Source of the DNA: Oceaniferula flava
GTDB lineage: Bacteria > Verrucomicrobiota > Verrucomicrobiia > Verrucomicrobiales > Akkermansiaceae
Reading direction: 5' to 3'
NCBI RefSeq assembly: GCF_016811075.1
Contig: NZ_JAFBGL010000010.1
Location: forward strand, 62,001 to 126,000
DNA length: 64,000 nucleotides
Shown piece after piece: positions 35,869 through 44,572 of this stretch. Positions within the stretch are counted from its first letter, which is position 1. Every line of letters begins with the position of its first letter. The position numbers and the translations under genes were made by a program. The notes beneath the pieces were generated by a model. It was not told the DNA's origin. It saw nothing but the letters and a program-made list of their open reading frames with translations, and searched no databases.

Positions 35869-36435
35869 TTAGTTGGCGCGGCCGGAGTAGCTGCCGTCCG
35901 TGGTGTTGATCTTCAGCTTGTCGCCGGGTTTGACGAACAGGGGAACTTGAACCACCAGGCCAGTTTCGAGAGTGGCTGGCTTGGTGGGGTTGTTCGCGGT
36001 GTCGCCTTTGATGCCCTCGGAGGACTCGGTGACTTCGAGCTCGACCACGGCTGGCACGTCGACGGTGACAGCGTTGTCTTCGATGAACAGAACCTCAGCG
36101 GTCATGCCCTCGACGAGGTAGTTTTTGTTATCGCCGATCAACTCTTCGTTGAGGGTGATGGTTTCATAGGTGTTCATGTCCATGAAGTTGAAACCAGTAG
36201 GATCGGAGTAAGAGAACTCGAGCTTTTGGCGATCGGTTTCCACGATCTCCACCTTGTCGCTGGAAGCGAAACGGATGGTTTTGGTTTTTCCGGTTTGGAA
36301 GGAACGGATGGTGGCGGCGATCAGGGCGTTGCCTTTTCCGGGGGTGCGGTGCTCGAGGTTGAGCACGATGCCGGTTTCACCTTCATACTTGATGCATTGG
36401 CCTTTTTTAACGTTGGTTGCGACTATGGATGCCAT
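35869..36435 (-). CDS. efp: Elongation factor P
   Basis: 188 aa from MASIVATN (ATG 36435). EF-P enters the ribosomal E site and relieves stalling at consecutive prolines. The three beta domains are complete, ending PLFVKPGDKLKINTTDGSYSGRA. The tip loop is HRTPGKGNAL with Lys at position 34, the residue that is beta-lysylated by EpmA/EpmB in E. coli; neither enzyme gene is in the window. 35 open codons upstream do not belong to the protein. Confidence 0.97.
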   Translation of the reverse strand: MASIVATNVKKGQCIKYEGETGIVLNLEHRTPGKGNALIAATIRSFQTGKTKTIRFASSDKVEIVETDRQKLEFSYSDPTGFNFMDMNTYETITLNEELIGDNKNYLVEGMTAEVLFIEDNAVTVDVPAVVELEVTESSEGIKGDTANNPTKPATLETGLVVQVPLFVKPGDKLKINTTDGSYSGRAN

Positions 36436-36530
36436 GTGAGTTTTAAATGTTGAGTTGTGATTCTTAAAATGGGCGGGGGCGCGCAGTGTGGTTGCGGAGT
36501 TTGAAGTTGCAAGAGTGAAATTGCTGGATT

Positions 36531-37061
36531 CTAAGGCCAAGGGACTTGAACCAGAGGGGCTTCCACAGTGCTGCGCAACTCATCGTAGCGTGAGGGCGCG
36601 TGGAGGCGGACACGGAGGTTGATCAGCTCACCTGCTTCACGCTCCTCCGGCATGATCGGCACGGTGTAGTTGCGCGTCACTGGGCCGCTGAGAAGCTTGA
36701 GCGGCTTCGGCTCCGCCAGCGTCAGACCTTCCATGGGGCGCCTGCCGGGAATGAGCTTCTGACCCTCAGCATCGCTGAGCCCGACCTCGATCAGGTCGTC
36801 CGTGTTGCTGTAAAGGCAGGTGAAGGCCAGGTGTGCGCCGCTGTGGTTGGTCACCGTGTAGTCAAAGCTCAAGGAGTATTGGTTCTCACCTTGCCGCTCT
36901 AACACGACATCGCTGATGGTGAGGGAGATTTGCGAAAGGTCGACCTTACCGTGCGGCGGGGTGGTGACGGTGGGGAGCTTCGAGGGATCGGGGGCTCCGC
37001 AGGAAACCAATGCCAGCAGGGTTAATGCCGGCAGGATGAGTAATCGATGACGACGGAACAT
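36531..37061 (-). CDS. Lipoprotein of unknown function
   Basis: 176 aa. Lipoprotein signal RRHRLLILPALTLLALVSC with Cys 21. The mature part looks like an all-beta domain (SLTISDVVLERQGENQYSLSFDYTVTNHSGAHLAFTCLY). No family recognised. It lies 19 nt after the kdsD-type gene in the same direction and just upstream of efp. Confidence 0.8.
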   Translation of the reverse strand: MFRRHRLLILPALTLLALVSCGAPDPSKLPTVTTPPHGKVDLSQISLTISDVVLERQGENQYSLSFDYTVTNHSGAHLAFTCLYSNTDDLIEVGLSDAEGQKLIPGRRPMEGLTLAEPKPLKLLSGPVTRNYTVPIMPEEREAGELINLRVRLHAPSRYDELRSTVEAPLVQVPWP

Positions 37062-37080
37062 GGTAGGAGGCGTGCGTGGC

Positions 37081-38058
37081 TTAGATGAGTTTGAGACGGG
37101 CGAAATCTTGGGTGTCGATCAATCCTATCGGTCGACCCTCGGTATCTAACACCACGATGTCATCGATGCGGTGCGTGCCGATGGTTTTGACCGCTTCGGC
37201 CGCGAGCGAGTCGGAGTTCAGCGTGATCGGCTGGCTGGTCATCAGCTCGCTGATCTGACTGGAGCCGATGGTGGGGTCTTCTTGAAAAGATCGGGCAAAA
37301 TCGCCGTGGGTAAAAATGCCGGCCAAAGTGCCGTCTTCAGCAGTGATCACACAGGCACCGCTGCGGGCGGCGGACATGGCTTCCAAGGCATCGTGCACCG
37401 TGGCGCTGGGTGGAATGCAGGCTAGGGCATCGCCGGAGCGCATGATGTCGGAGACCTTGGTCAGCAGTGCTCTGCCCAGCGATCCGCCGGGGTGGAAGCG
37501 TGAGAAGTCCTCCTCGGTGAAACCGCGCGACTCCAGCAGTGCCATCGCCAGCGCATCGCCCATCACTAACATCGCGGTGGATGAGGACGTGGGTGCCAGG
37601 TTGAGCGGGCAGGCCTCTCGCTGGATGCTGGTCAGCAGGGTGACATCGCTGTGTTTTCCCAAGGTGGAATTGGCTTTACCGGTGACTCCGACCACTTTTA
37701 CGTCGGTGCGTTTGATAAAAGGTAAGAGGTCTAACAGCTCGCTGGTTTCTCCGGAGTAGGAAAGGGCGATCACGGCATCACCATCCGAGATGATCCCCAA
37801 GTCACCGTGAAGGGCGTTCTGTGAGTTGAGGACCACGGCGGTGGCTCCGGTGGAGTTCAGAGTAGCGGCGATCTTGTGACCGATGTTTCCCGACTTGCCA
37901 ATGCCGACAACCACGATCTTGCCCCGGTTTTCAATGGCCTCCTTCAACAGCTCGACAGCTTCACAGAAAGAGTCACTGAGCGAGGCGGCAACCCGTTGCA
38001 GTTCCTCGATCTCGATTTCAAAGACTCGGCGCCCCTTTTCCACGTAGTTGATGTCCAT
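37081..38058 (-). CDS. kdsD: Arabinose-5-phosphate isomerase (KpsF/GutQ family)
   Basis: Interconverts ribulose-5-phosphate and arabinose-5-phosphate, first step toward KDO of lipopolysaccharide. 325 aa from ATG 38058 (a TTG at 38079 is also in frame). N-terminal SIS domain: VVVGIGKSGNIGHKIAATLNSTG, SYSGETSELLDLL and FHPGGSLGRALLTKVSDIMRSG. Two CBS domains follow (about 205-325). Its presence supports a KDO-bearing outer membrane. Confidence 0.93.
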   Translation of the reverse strand: MDINYVEKGRRVFEIEIEELQRVAASLSDSFCEAVELLKEAIENRGKIVVVGIGKSGNIGHKIAATLNSTGATAVVLNSQNALHGDLGIISDGDAVIALSYSGETSELLDLLPFIKRTDVKVVGVTGKANSTLGKHSDVTLLTSIQREACPLNLAPTSSSTAMLVMGDALAMALLESRGFTEEDFSRFHPGGSLGRALLTKVSDIMRSGDALACIPPSATVHDALEAMSAARSGACVITAEDGTLAGIFTHGDFARSFQEDPTIGSSQISELMTSQPITLNSDSLAAEAVKTIGTHRIDDIVVLDTEGRPIGLIDTQDFARLKLI

Positions 38059-38156
38059 GTCTGGGTAAGCTTTAGCCAATGCGCTGCGATGCTAAAAGCC
38101 CAAAAAACAAAGGTTTGAGAAGAAAATGAAACTTTTATATCATTTTTTCTTGTCGT

Positions 38157-38177
38157 TCTGAAAATTTATGGCATTTT
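38157..38177 (+). promoter_or_regulatory. TATGGCATTTT element upstream of tRNA-Glu
   Basis: GAAAATTTATGGCATTTT lies 32-50 nt before tRNA-Glu. GAAAAATATGGCATTTT lies before tRNA-Met at 13520-13536. The shared 11-mer may be part of a tRNA promoter, although its distance to the two genes differs. Confidence 0.3.
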
Positions 38178-38208
38178 CCCGCCGCGCCCAGCGCACCACG
38201 AAGAAAGC

Positions 38209-38283
38209 GACCTGTTCGTCTAGTGGTTAGGACTCCGCCCTTTCACGGCGGCAACACGGGTTCGAGTCCCGTACAGGTTGCCA
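38209..38283 (+). tRNA. tRNA-Glu (TTC)
   Basis: Cloverleaf by eye: acceptor GACCTGT/ACAGGTT (first pair G-U), anticodon stem CCGCC/GGCGG with loop CTTTCAC and anticodon TTC, T arm with GGTTCGAGTCC, discriminator G and encoded CCA. 75 nt. Confidence 0.95.
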
Positions 38284-38322
38284 TTTCGCCTCAACTCTGA
38301 TCATCAGAGTTGAGGCGAAATG
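38282..38322 (+). terminator. Perfect 19-bp hairpin directly after tRNA-Glu
   Basis: CATTTCGCCTCAACTCTGA and its exact complement flank a TCA loop. The left arm begins in the CCA end of the tRNA. Only CTTTAT follows, so it is a poor textbook terminator, but tRNA 3' processing or termination is the likeliest role. Confidence 0.6.
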
Positions 38323-38438
38323 CTTTATAGGAGGTGCGTTTTTTGAAGCTGCCCGAGAAGAAGGCCAAGGAGTAGTTAGATGCTCCTGCTTGCCTCCTCG
38401 CATGAGACTGGAAGCTACGTTGTTTTCCCCTAAACGCA

Positions 38439-38475
38439 ATTCACCCCGACCCTCAATGATAGAGCCGGGGTGAAT
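38439..38475 (-). terminator. Inverted repeat after nagB
   Basis: ATTCACCCCG / CGGGGTGAAT arms (10 bp) around a 17-nt loop, 42 nt past the nagB stop on the minus strand. No T run, so weak evidence for intrinsic termination. Confidence 0.45.
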
Positions 38476-38516
38476 GTAGTCTGGGACCGCTTCTAGGTGT
38501 GAAGAGTGATGAAAAG

Positions 38517-39287
38517 TTAGACCTGTGACGGCATGCGGAGCGCGGAGGCTGCGGCTTCGTCGAGGTAGAAAACCGCGTTGTCGTGCTCTTGCAGGAAGGA
38601 GGCACTGACCTGATCGCAGACTGGGCCTTGCACGGCTTGGCGAACGATCTCAGCCTTCTTCTCGCCCCAAGCCATGAGCACCAGTCGGCGCGCACTGAGA
38701 ATGGTGCCGCAGCCCATGGTGATGGCTGCGGTTGGCACCTGATCGATGCCTCCAAATGCGGGGGCGGCATCCTCCCGCGTGATCGCGTCCAGCTGGATGG
38801 CGCGTGTCACGGAGTCCTTGGGGGATCCTGGTTCGTTGAATCCAATGTGGCCCGTGCGTCCGATGCCGAGGATTTGTTGGTCGATTCCACCGGCATCGAT
38901 AATTGCTTGTTCATACTCGGCGCAGTGTGCGGCAATGTCTTCCTCGGCGACGGTGCCGGAAGGGATGTGGATGTTTTCCTCCTTGATGTCGATGTGGTCG
39001 AACAGATGGGTGTGCATGAACTTCCAGTAGCTTTCCGGGTGTTCGGGAGGGAGTCCGGCATATTCATCCAGATTGAATGTGATGACGTTGGCGAATGAAA
39101 GGCCATGCTCCTCATGCAGTCTGATGAGTTCCTGGTAAAAAAGGATGGGAGTATTGCCGGTGGCGAGACCGAGCACCGTGGGTTGGCCTTTGGCATCATT
39201 CCGGAGAATGAGCGCGGCAGTTTCGGCTCCGAGCTTGGCAATCGCTGAGTCGGATGAAGAGAAAATTTCTACAGGCACCTTGTTCAT
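38517..39287 (-). CDS. nagB: Glucosamine-6-phosphate deaminase
   Basis: Converts glucosamine-6-phosphate to fructose-6-phosphate and ammonia, feeding amino sugars into glycolysis. 256 aa. Family motifs: GLATGNTP, NLDEYAGLPPEHPESYWKFMH (catalytic Asp and neighbours), and ILGIGRTGHIGFNEPGS with the active-site Asn-Glu-His region. Most relatives have GIGxDGHIGFNEP; Asp is Thr in the GRTGHIG turn here. No nagA beside it. Confidence 0.92.
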   Translation of the reverse strand: MNKVPVEIFSSSDSAIAKLGAETAALILRNDAKGQPTVLGLATGNTPILFYQELIRLHEEHGLSFANVITFNLDEYAGLPPEHPESYWKFMHTHLFDHIDIKEENIHIPSGTVAEEDIAAHCAEYEQAIIDAGGIDQQILGIGRTGHIGFNEPGSPKDSVTRAIQLDAITREDAAPAFGGIDQVPTAAITMGCGTILSARRLVLMAWGEKKAEIVRQAVQGPVCDQVSASFLQEHDNAVFYLDEAAASALRMPSQV

Positions 39288-39411
39288 GCTGCTTGCTTAA
39301 AGGGGAACCAGCTTCCTTTCAATCTCGAACAGGAGGACAAATTTTAGCGAAGGGGGCTATTTCTTGACTAATCACGAAACAAAGCGGGGGTGGCGTATCG
39401 CTGTGAGGCTG

Positions 39412-40560
39412 ATGAAATTCTTATTAGGCGCATTGGGCTGGATGTTGATGATTCTGGGAGCGCAGGCCGCAGAGGCCAACTTGGATAAGGCCTTGGCCCT
39501 GGCGGGAGAAAATCGTGCCCAGCTGGAGCAGGCCATCGAGCAAGCACCGGCCGCCCAGAAAAAGGCGATGCAATTCCTCATCCGCTACATGCCGGAGCGT
39601 GATCTCAAGTCTTTGAAGGCTGATTATCTGCTCAACAACGTCGCCTGGGCTTATCGGGCACGTGAAACCTTCCCATGGGCGAAGGAGGTTCCGGAGGAGA
39701 TCTTTTTCAACGACGTGCTGCCCTATGCCGCGCTGAACGAGCGTCGCGATGACTGGCGGGAGGACTTTTTCAATCGCTTCAGCAAGTATGTCAAAGGGGC
39801 CAAAACTCAGGAAGAGGCCCGACTGGCGGTGTGCCAGAATATCAAGGATGAGGTGAAGGTGAAATACAGCACCAAGCGCAACAAGGCCGACCAGAGCCCT
39901 TACGAATCGATGGAGACAGGTTTGGCCAGCTGCACCGGACTCTCGGTCTTACTCAACAATGCTTTTCGGGCCGTGGGGATTCCTTCACGCATTGCCGGAA
40001 CCCCATCGTGGACGACCAAACGCGGGAACCATAACTGGGTGGAAATCTGGACGACGCATGACCGTCAGTGGCATTTCACCGAGTATTATTTCGATAAAAA
40101 AGGTCTCGATCGTGGATGGTTCTTGGCAGATGCCGCCAGAGGCAATGCGCAGAGTTTGTATCACAGCATTTACGCCAGTTCGTGGAAGCCGACGGGGCAG
40201 CATTTCCCCTTGGTGTGGGATTTGAAAATCCGCTACGTGCACGCCGTCAATGTCACCGATCGCTACGTTCAGCTGGGCGGGGTGAAGTCCGGTGAGGATG
40301 TCTGCGAGCTCCGCATCCATTGGATGAAGGGTGGGGAACGGGTGGCCGCCGAGCTACGCGTGGTCCAGGGTGATGTGAATTTGGGTGAAGGGGTGAGTCC
40401 CAAGGCCACCGACGACATGAATCGCTATTTCACCGTCAAGGCGCGCAAAGGCCAGCTTTACATCATCGCCTGGAAAGATCCTGTCAGCGGCAAGATCCTG
40501 CAAAAAACGGTGAAGACGCCCAAGGAGGAAGCTTGGTTGACCGTGAACCTGGCGGAGTAA
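39412..40560 (+). CDS. Exported transglutaminase-like protein
   Basis: About 382 aa from ATG 39412 (a TTG at 39364 is in frame). Signal peptide KFLLGALGWMLMILGAQA. The transglutaminase-like papain-fold core shows Cys in GLASCTGLSVLLNNAFRAVGIPSR, His in GNHNWVEIW and Asp in FLADAARGN, the complete triad. The C-terminal part looks like a beta domain. In bacteria such proteins are usually peptidases or peptidoglycan-associated enzymes; the substrate here is unknown. Confidence 0.88.
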   Translation: MKFLLGALGWMLMILGAQAAEANLDKALALAGENRAQLEQAIEQAPAAQKKAMQFLIRYMPERDLKSLKADYLLNNVAWAYRARETFPWAKEVPEEIFFNDVLPYAALNERRDDWREDFFNRFSKYVKGAKTQEEARLAVCQNIKDEVKVKYSTKRNKADQSPYESMETGLASCTGLSVLLNNAFRAVGIPSRIAGTPSWTTKRGNHNWVEIWTTHDRQWHFTEYYFDKKGLDRGWFLADAARGNAQSLYHSIYASSWKPTGQHFPLVWDLKIRYVHAVNVTDRYVQLGGVKSGEDVCELRIHWMKGGERVAAELRVVQGDVNLGEGVSPKATDDMNRYFTVKARKGQLYIIAWKDPVSGKILQKTVKTPKEEAWLTVNLAE

Positions 40561-40636
40561 AACCCAGGTGTTTTATCCGATCGCGCGTGGAGGTCGGAGT
40601 GAGGCGAAGAGTGTCTTTGTGGAGCCTTCCGCAGCC

Positions 40637-40660
40637 CAGGGCATCGGTCACGATGCCCTG
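40637..40660 (+). terminator. Hairpin after the transglutaminase gene
   Basis: CAGGGCATCG-GTCA-CGATGCCCTG, perfect 10 bp, followed by AGAAAATATTTC. It may also serve the convergent DoxX gene. A second small repeat (GAGCC/GGCTC) lies nearby at 40677-40697. Confidence 0.5.
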
Positions 40661-40706
40661 AGAAAATATTTCACGGAGCCCCCGCATAGAGGCTCGGAGC
40701 GCTGAG

Positions 40707-41114
40707 CTAGCTGCCGCGTTTGTGATCGAGAGAAAGCTGATTGTAGCGATCTCTGAAGGCAAGTAGTGCGGCGAGGTAGGCCAGATACACCATCTGGGAG
40801 CCGGCATTACCCCAATTTTCCAGCAGACAGGTGCCAAAGATCAAGGAGATCATCAGCAGTGAGGCGGCGACCAGGGTGTGGCGGGTGAACAGACCCAGAA
40901 TTAAGAGGATGCCGACGCCGAGTTCCACGAAGGGGACGGCATAGGCGTAAGGTTTCACCATGGCGGCTGGTAGGACGGTTTTCTCAAACTGTCCGGTGAT
41001 GTGATTGGCGAAACCTGAGAGTTTGGGCAATCGCACCGCGCCGTGGATGAGCAAGTTCACCCCCATTCCGAGGCGGGCGAGGGTGTAGGCCAATGTCTGA
41101 TCTGATGTGTTCAT
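40707..41114 (-). CDS. DoxX family membrane protein
   Basis: 135 aa from ATG 41114 with four hydrophobic segments. LARLGMGVNLLIHGAVRLPKLSGFA, PYAYAVPFVELGVGILLILGLFTR and the C-terminal segment are typical of DoxX/DoxD-like proteins. They are linked in some bacteria to redox and sulfur stress; function here is not evident. Confidence 0.85.
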   Translation of the reverse strand: MNTSDQTLAYTLARLGMGVNLLIHGAVRLPKLSGFANHITGQFEKTVLPAAMVKPYAYAVPFVELGVGILLILGLFTRHTLVAASLLMISLIFGTCLLENWGNAGSQMVYLAYLAALLAFRDRYNQLSLDHKRGS

Positions 41115-41176
41115 AGGAAATTGGCAGCAGCATATCACTGAAACGCGATGGCGCTAGTGGGAATCTGTTATTGGGG

Positions 41177-41214
41177 GGAAATAAAACAGGCGACCCTCAA
41201 AGAGGATCGCCTGT
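41177..41214 (-). terminator. Terminator of rpoD
   Basis: ACAGGCGA-CCTC / GAGG-TCGCCTGT with one mismatch and a 3-nt loop, followed on the minus strand by TTTTATTT, 20 nt past the rpoD stop. Confidence 0.9.
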
Positions 41215-41234
41215 GGAAAAATGAGAGCTGCGCG

Positions 41235-43085
41235 TTAGGGCAGGTTGGGAAGCTCGATGAAGCCTTCCAGTTTGCGAATCCGTGTGGGGTGACGCATTTT
41301 CCGCAGGGCTTTGGCTTCGATCTGACGAATACGCTCGCGGGTCACTTGGAACTGACGACCCACCTCTTCGAGAGTGCGGGAGTAGCCGTCCTTGAGGCCG
41401 AAGCGTTGCTCCAGCACTTCGCGTTCGCGCTCGGTGAGGGTGTCCAGGACATCGCCGATTTTCTCTTTCAGCATGGCGAAGCCAGCTTCTTCCATCGGGT
41501 TTTCAGCGGCCTTATCTTCGATGAAGTCACCGAAGGAGGTGTCGTCTGAGTCGCCCACGGGGGCCTGCAGGGAGATCGGCTGTTGGGCCATCTTGAGAAC
41601 GGCTCGGACACGCTCGACGGGAAGGTGAATTTCCTCCGCGATTTCGTCGGGGCTGGGTTCACGACCGTATTCCTGCACCAGCTGCTTCTGCACACGCATC
41701 AGCTTGTTGATGGTTTCGATCATGTGCACCGGGATACGGATAGTCCGTGCCTGGTCAGCAATCGAGCGGGTGATTGCTTGGCGAATCCACCAGGTGGCGT
41801 ATGTGGAGAACTTGTATCCGCGGCGATATTCGAATTTTTCCACAGCCTTCATCAGGCCCATGTTGCCTTCCTGAATGAGGTCGAGGAATGATAGTCCACG
41901 GTTGGTGTATTTCTTGGCGATGGAGATCACTAGGCGAAGGTTGGCCTCCACCATCTCTGTTTTTGCCTGATAGGCTTCGCGGGTGCGTTTGCGCAGATCG
42001 CGGCGAGTGGTGATGAAGTCCTCGGTCTTGTGCCAGGCGAGTTGCTGGATTTCACGAACCTTGGTTTCAAACTCCTTGTCGCCAGGCTTGGCGTTGAGTT
42101 TGCGATCGTATTTCCAGAGTTTCTTCTGGTGGTCTTCCACCTGGGCATTGAAGTCTTCGACGACTTTCTGCTTGTAGTAGAAGCGGTTGTAGAGGCGGGT
42201 CACGGAGGTGAGGTTCTTCTCAAATGTTTCAACCAGCTTCTTCTTACCCCGTGGGTTCTTGGCCTGAAGTTTGCGGAAAATTTGATCGTTGTCCTCGTGC
42301 AAGTTGCGCACTTGTTCGCAGAGTTTCGGCAGGGCGCGCATGTAGCGCTCACGGCTTTCGATTTTCTTGTCCTGAATGACACGGTCGAAACGTTCCTTAC
42401 CGCGAGTCAGGCGATCGGCGAGGTCGAGGTAGCAGTTGGCAATGAATCCGAACTTGTGCAGCTCGGCATTGGCGGCGATCTCGGCGTCTTCGATGCGCTT
42501 GGAGATTTCCACCTCCTGCTCACGGGTCAGCAGTGGCACTTGGCCCATCTGCTTGAGATACATTCTTACCGGATCATCGAGGATATCGAGTTTCTGGTCG
42601 GTCTTGGGGCCGGTGGCTTCATCGGCGTCGTCCTTTTTGCGGTCGCGGTAGGAGTCCACTTCGGAGGCATCAATGATATCGAACTCCATCTTGCGGAGAC
42701 GATCGAGGATGGCTTCGACATCGCCGGGGTCGACCAAGTCGTTGGGCAGCACCTCGTTGACGTCATCGTAGGTGAGGTATTCCTGCTCTTTGGCCAGTTT
42801 GATGAGCTCGCGGATCTTCTCTTGGATCTCCGGAGTATCGATGCGGCTCTTAGGAGCTTTTTTGGATGCCTTTTTTGCCGTGGCTTTCTTGGCGGGAGCT
42901 TTTTCAGCAGCGGGCTTTGTGGCGGCTGCTTTCTTGGCGGGTGCCTTTTTCTTGGCGGTGGCTTTTTTAGCGGCTGCCTTGGTCGTTGCTTTTTTTGCCG
43001 GAGCTTTAGCGGCTTTTTTGCTCGCCTTCTTAGCGGGAGCTTTTTTTGCCGTGGTTTTTTTAGCGGCTGCTTTTTTGGATGCCAT
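41235..43085 (-). CDS. rpoD: Primary RNA polymerase sigma factor with Lys/Ala-rich N-terminus
   Basis: 616 aa from MASKKA (ATG 43085). Regions in order: 1.1-like segment ([34 protein letters not shown]), 1.2 ([21 protein letters not shown]), non-conserved region, 2.1-2.4 ([39 protein letters not shown]), 3 and 4.2 ([30 protein letters not shown]). Residues 2 to about 78 are [14 protein letters not shown] repeats, like histone H1; actinobacterial HrdB/SigA have comparable tracts. The frame extends 19 codons upstream of the chosen start without resembling a sigma factor. Confidence 0.95.
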   Translation of the reverse strand: MASKKAAAKKTTAKKAPAKKASKKAAKAPAKKATTKAAAKKATAKKKAPAKKAAATKPAAEKAPAKKATAKKASKKAPKSRIDTPEIQEKIRELIKLAKEQEYLTYDDVNEVLPNDLVDPGDVEAILDRLRKMEFDIIDASEVDSYRDRKKDDADEATGPKTDQKLDILDDPVRMYLKQMGQVPLLTREQEVEISKRIEDAEIAANAELHKFGFIANCYLDLADRLTRGKERFDRVIQDKKIESRERYMRALPKLCEQVRNLHEDNDQIFRKLQAKNPRGKKKLVETFEKNLTSVTRLYNRFYYKQKVVEDFNAQVEDHQKKLWKYDRKLNAKPGDKEFETKVREIQQLAWHKTEDFITTRRDLRKRTREAYQAKTEMVEANLRLVISIAKKYTNRGLSFLDLIQEGNMGLMKAVEKFEYRRGYKFSTYATWWIRQAITRSIADQARTIRIPVHMIETINKLMRVQKQLVQEYGREPSPDEIAEEIHLPVERVRAVLKMAQQPISLQAPVGDSDDTSFGDFIEDKAAENPMEEAGFAMLKEKIGDVLDTLTEREREVLEQRFGLKDGYSRTLEEVGRQFQVTRERIRQIEAKALRKMRHPTRIRKLEGFIELPNLP

Positions 43086-43160
43086 AAGAGTGGTATGAAA
43101 ATGGATGGGATGCGCTGACAGGAATAGTAGGTGTGGATGCATCTTGGATACACCTCACCT

Positions 43161-43188
43161 ATTCTAGGGCCCAGAGGTTAGAAACCAA
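43161..43188 (-). promoter_or_regulatory. Candidate promoter of rpoD
   Basis: On the minus strand, TTGGTT (43183-43188), 16 nt, TAGAAT (43161-43166), giving a leader of about 70 nt. Further upstream AATCTCT-GCG-AGAGATT is a small hairpin at about 43198-43215 between murA and this promoter. Motif match only. Confidence 0.4.
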
Positions 43189-43269
43189 CGGGGCGCGAAT
43201 CTCTGCGAGAGATTGCCCTAGGTCAAGGGAAAACTTACAATGGCAAGGAGTTATGAATCAACTCTCGAA

Positions 43270-44547
43270 TTATTCTTTCACACGTTCGATGTCTGCTCCG
43301 AGCATGACAAGTTTGTCGTCAATGTTCTCGTAACCTCGGTCGATGTGATAAAGGCGGTGGATTTCCGTGGTGCCTTCGGCGCATAGTCCAGAGAGCACCA
43401 AGGCAGCGGAAGCCCTAAGGTCAGAGGCCATTACGGGGGCTGCGGAGAGTTTTTTACCCCCTTGAATCACGGCAGTGCCATTATCGACTTTGATGTCTGC
43501 CCCCATCCGGCTCATTTCCGCGCAGTGCATGAAGCGTTGGGGGAAAATGGTGTCCTCGACCACCGAAATGCCATCTGTGACGGCGAGTAGGGAGGTAAAC
43601 TGCGCCTGCATATCGGTGGGGAAACCTGGGAAGGGGGCGGTGACGATGTTCACGCCTTTGGGGGCTGCTCCCGGGGTGACGGTGCAGGAGGTCCCTTGTT
43701 CGTTGAATTCCACCCGATGGCCGGCTTCGATGAGTTTTTCGGTAGAAGGTTTGAGGTCCTCTTGGCAGACGCGGTTCAGGGTGACTCCTTTTTCCGGACA
43801 TCCAGCCATGGCGGCGGCGCACATGAAGGTGCCGGCTTCAATGCGGTCGGGGATGACGGTGTAGTCCACTCCGTGTAGTTTCTCCACGCCTTCGATTTCG
43901 ATTCTGCGGGTGCCGGCTCCGGTGATCTTGGCTCCCATTTGATTGAGGAAATTGGCCAAATCGACCACTTCAGGTTCGCAGGCGGCGGATTCGATGACCG
44001 TTTTGCCCTTGGCCAAGACGGCGGCCATCATCATGTTATCGGTGCCTAACACGGTGGGACCATGTTTGCCTCGGAGGTCGCACTCGTCACCGTGGAGACC
44101 GTTTTCAGCCACGATGTGCATGTTGCCACCTTCCATATCAATATTCGCTCCGAGCGCTTCCAGCCCCTTGAGGTGCAGGTCGACCGGGCGGTCGCCAATC
44201 ACGCAGCCGCCGGGGAGTGAGACGCTCGCCTTGTGCAAGCGGGCGACCAGTGGGCCCATGATGCAGATGGAAGCGCGCATTTTCCGCACAATATCGTAGG
44301 GCGCGTCGTGGCTGATGGTGCCTGCGGTGATGCGCACGGTGCCGCTTGATCGTTCCACCTCGGCACCGAGTGCGGTGAGGATCTGGATCATGTAATTGGT
44401 ATCGGAAACATCGGGCACCCGACGGATGATGCAGGTTTCCCCGGTGAGCAAGGTGGCTGCGAGGATGGGGAGGGAGGCATTTTTGGAGCCTGAGATATGC
44501 ACGGTGCCTTGAAGCGTGTTGCCGCCTCTTACGAGAAGTTTGTCCAT
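43270..44547 (-). CDS. murA: UDP-N-acetylglucosamine 1-carboxyvinyltransferase
   Basis: First committed step of peptidoglycan synthesis, adding enolpyruvate from PEP to UDP-GlcNAc. 425 aa from MDKLLVRGG (ATG 44547); 59 open codons upstream overlap prmC and are not part of it. SGSKNASLPILAATLL at the N-terminus and GGCVIGDRPVDLHLKGLEALGA, whose Cys is the fosfomycin target. Cys is present, so sensitivity is expected rather than the Asp-type resistance. It follows prmC after 25 nt. Confidence 0.96.
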   Translation of the reverse strand: MDKLLVRGGNTLQGTVHISGSKNASLPILAATLLTGETCIIRRVPDVSDTNYMIQILTALGAEVERSSGTVRITAGTISHDAPYDIVRKMRASICIMGPLVARLHKASVSLPGGCVIGDRPVDLHLKGLEALGANIDMEGGNMHIVAENGLHGDECDLRGKHGPTVLGTDNMMMAAVLAKGKTVIESAACEPEVVDLANFLNQMGAKITGAGTRRIEIEGVEKLHGVDYTVIPDRIEAGTFMCAAAMAGCPEKGVTLNRVCQEDLKPSTEKLIEAGHRVEFNEQGTSCTVTPGAAPKGVNIVTAPFPGFPTDMQAQFTSLLAVTDGISVVEDTIFPQRFMHCAEMSRMGADIKVDNGTAVIQGGKKLSAAPVMASDLRASAALVLSGLCAEGTTEIHRLYHIDRGYENIDDKLVMLGADIERVKE

Positions 44548-44572
44548 GTTGTCTGGGTGTGAGGAATTGGGA

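Noticed and set aside
42030-43118. 362-codon antisense frame over rpoD
   Set aside because: The hydrophobic Phe/Gly/Leu repeats are the reverse of the KKAAAKK tract, not a membrane protein.
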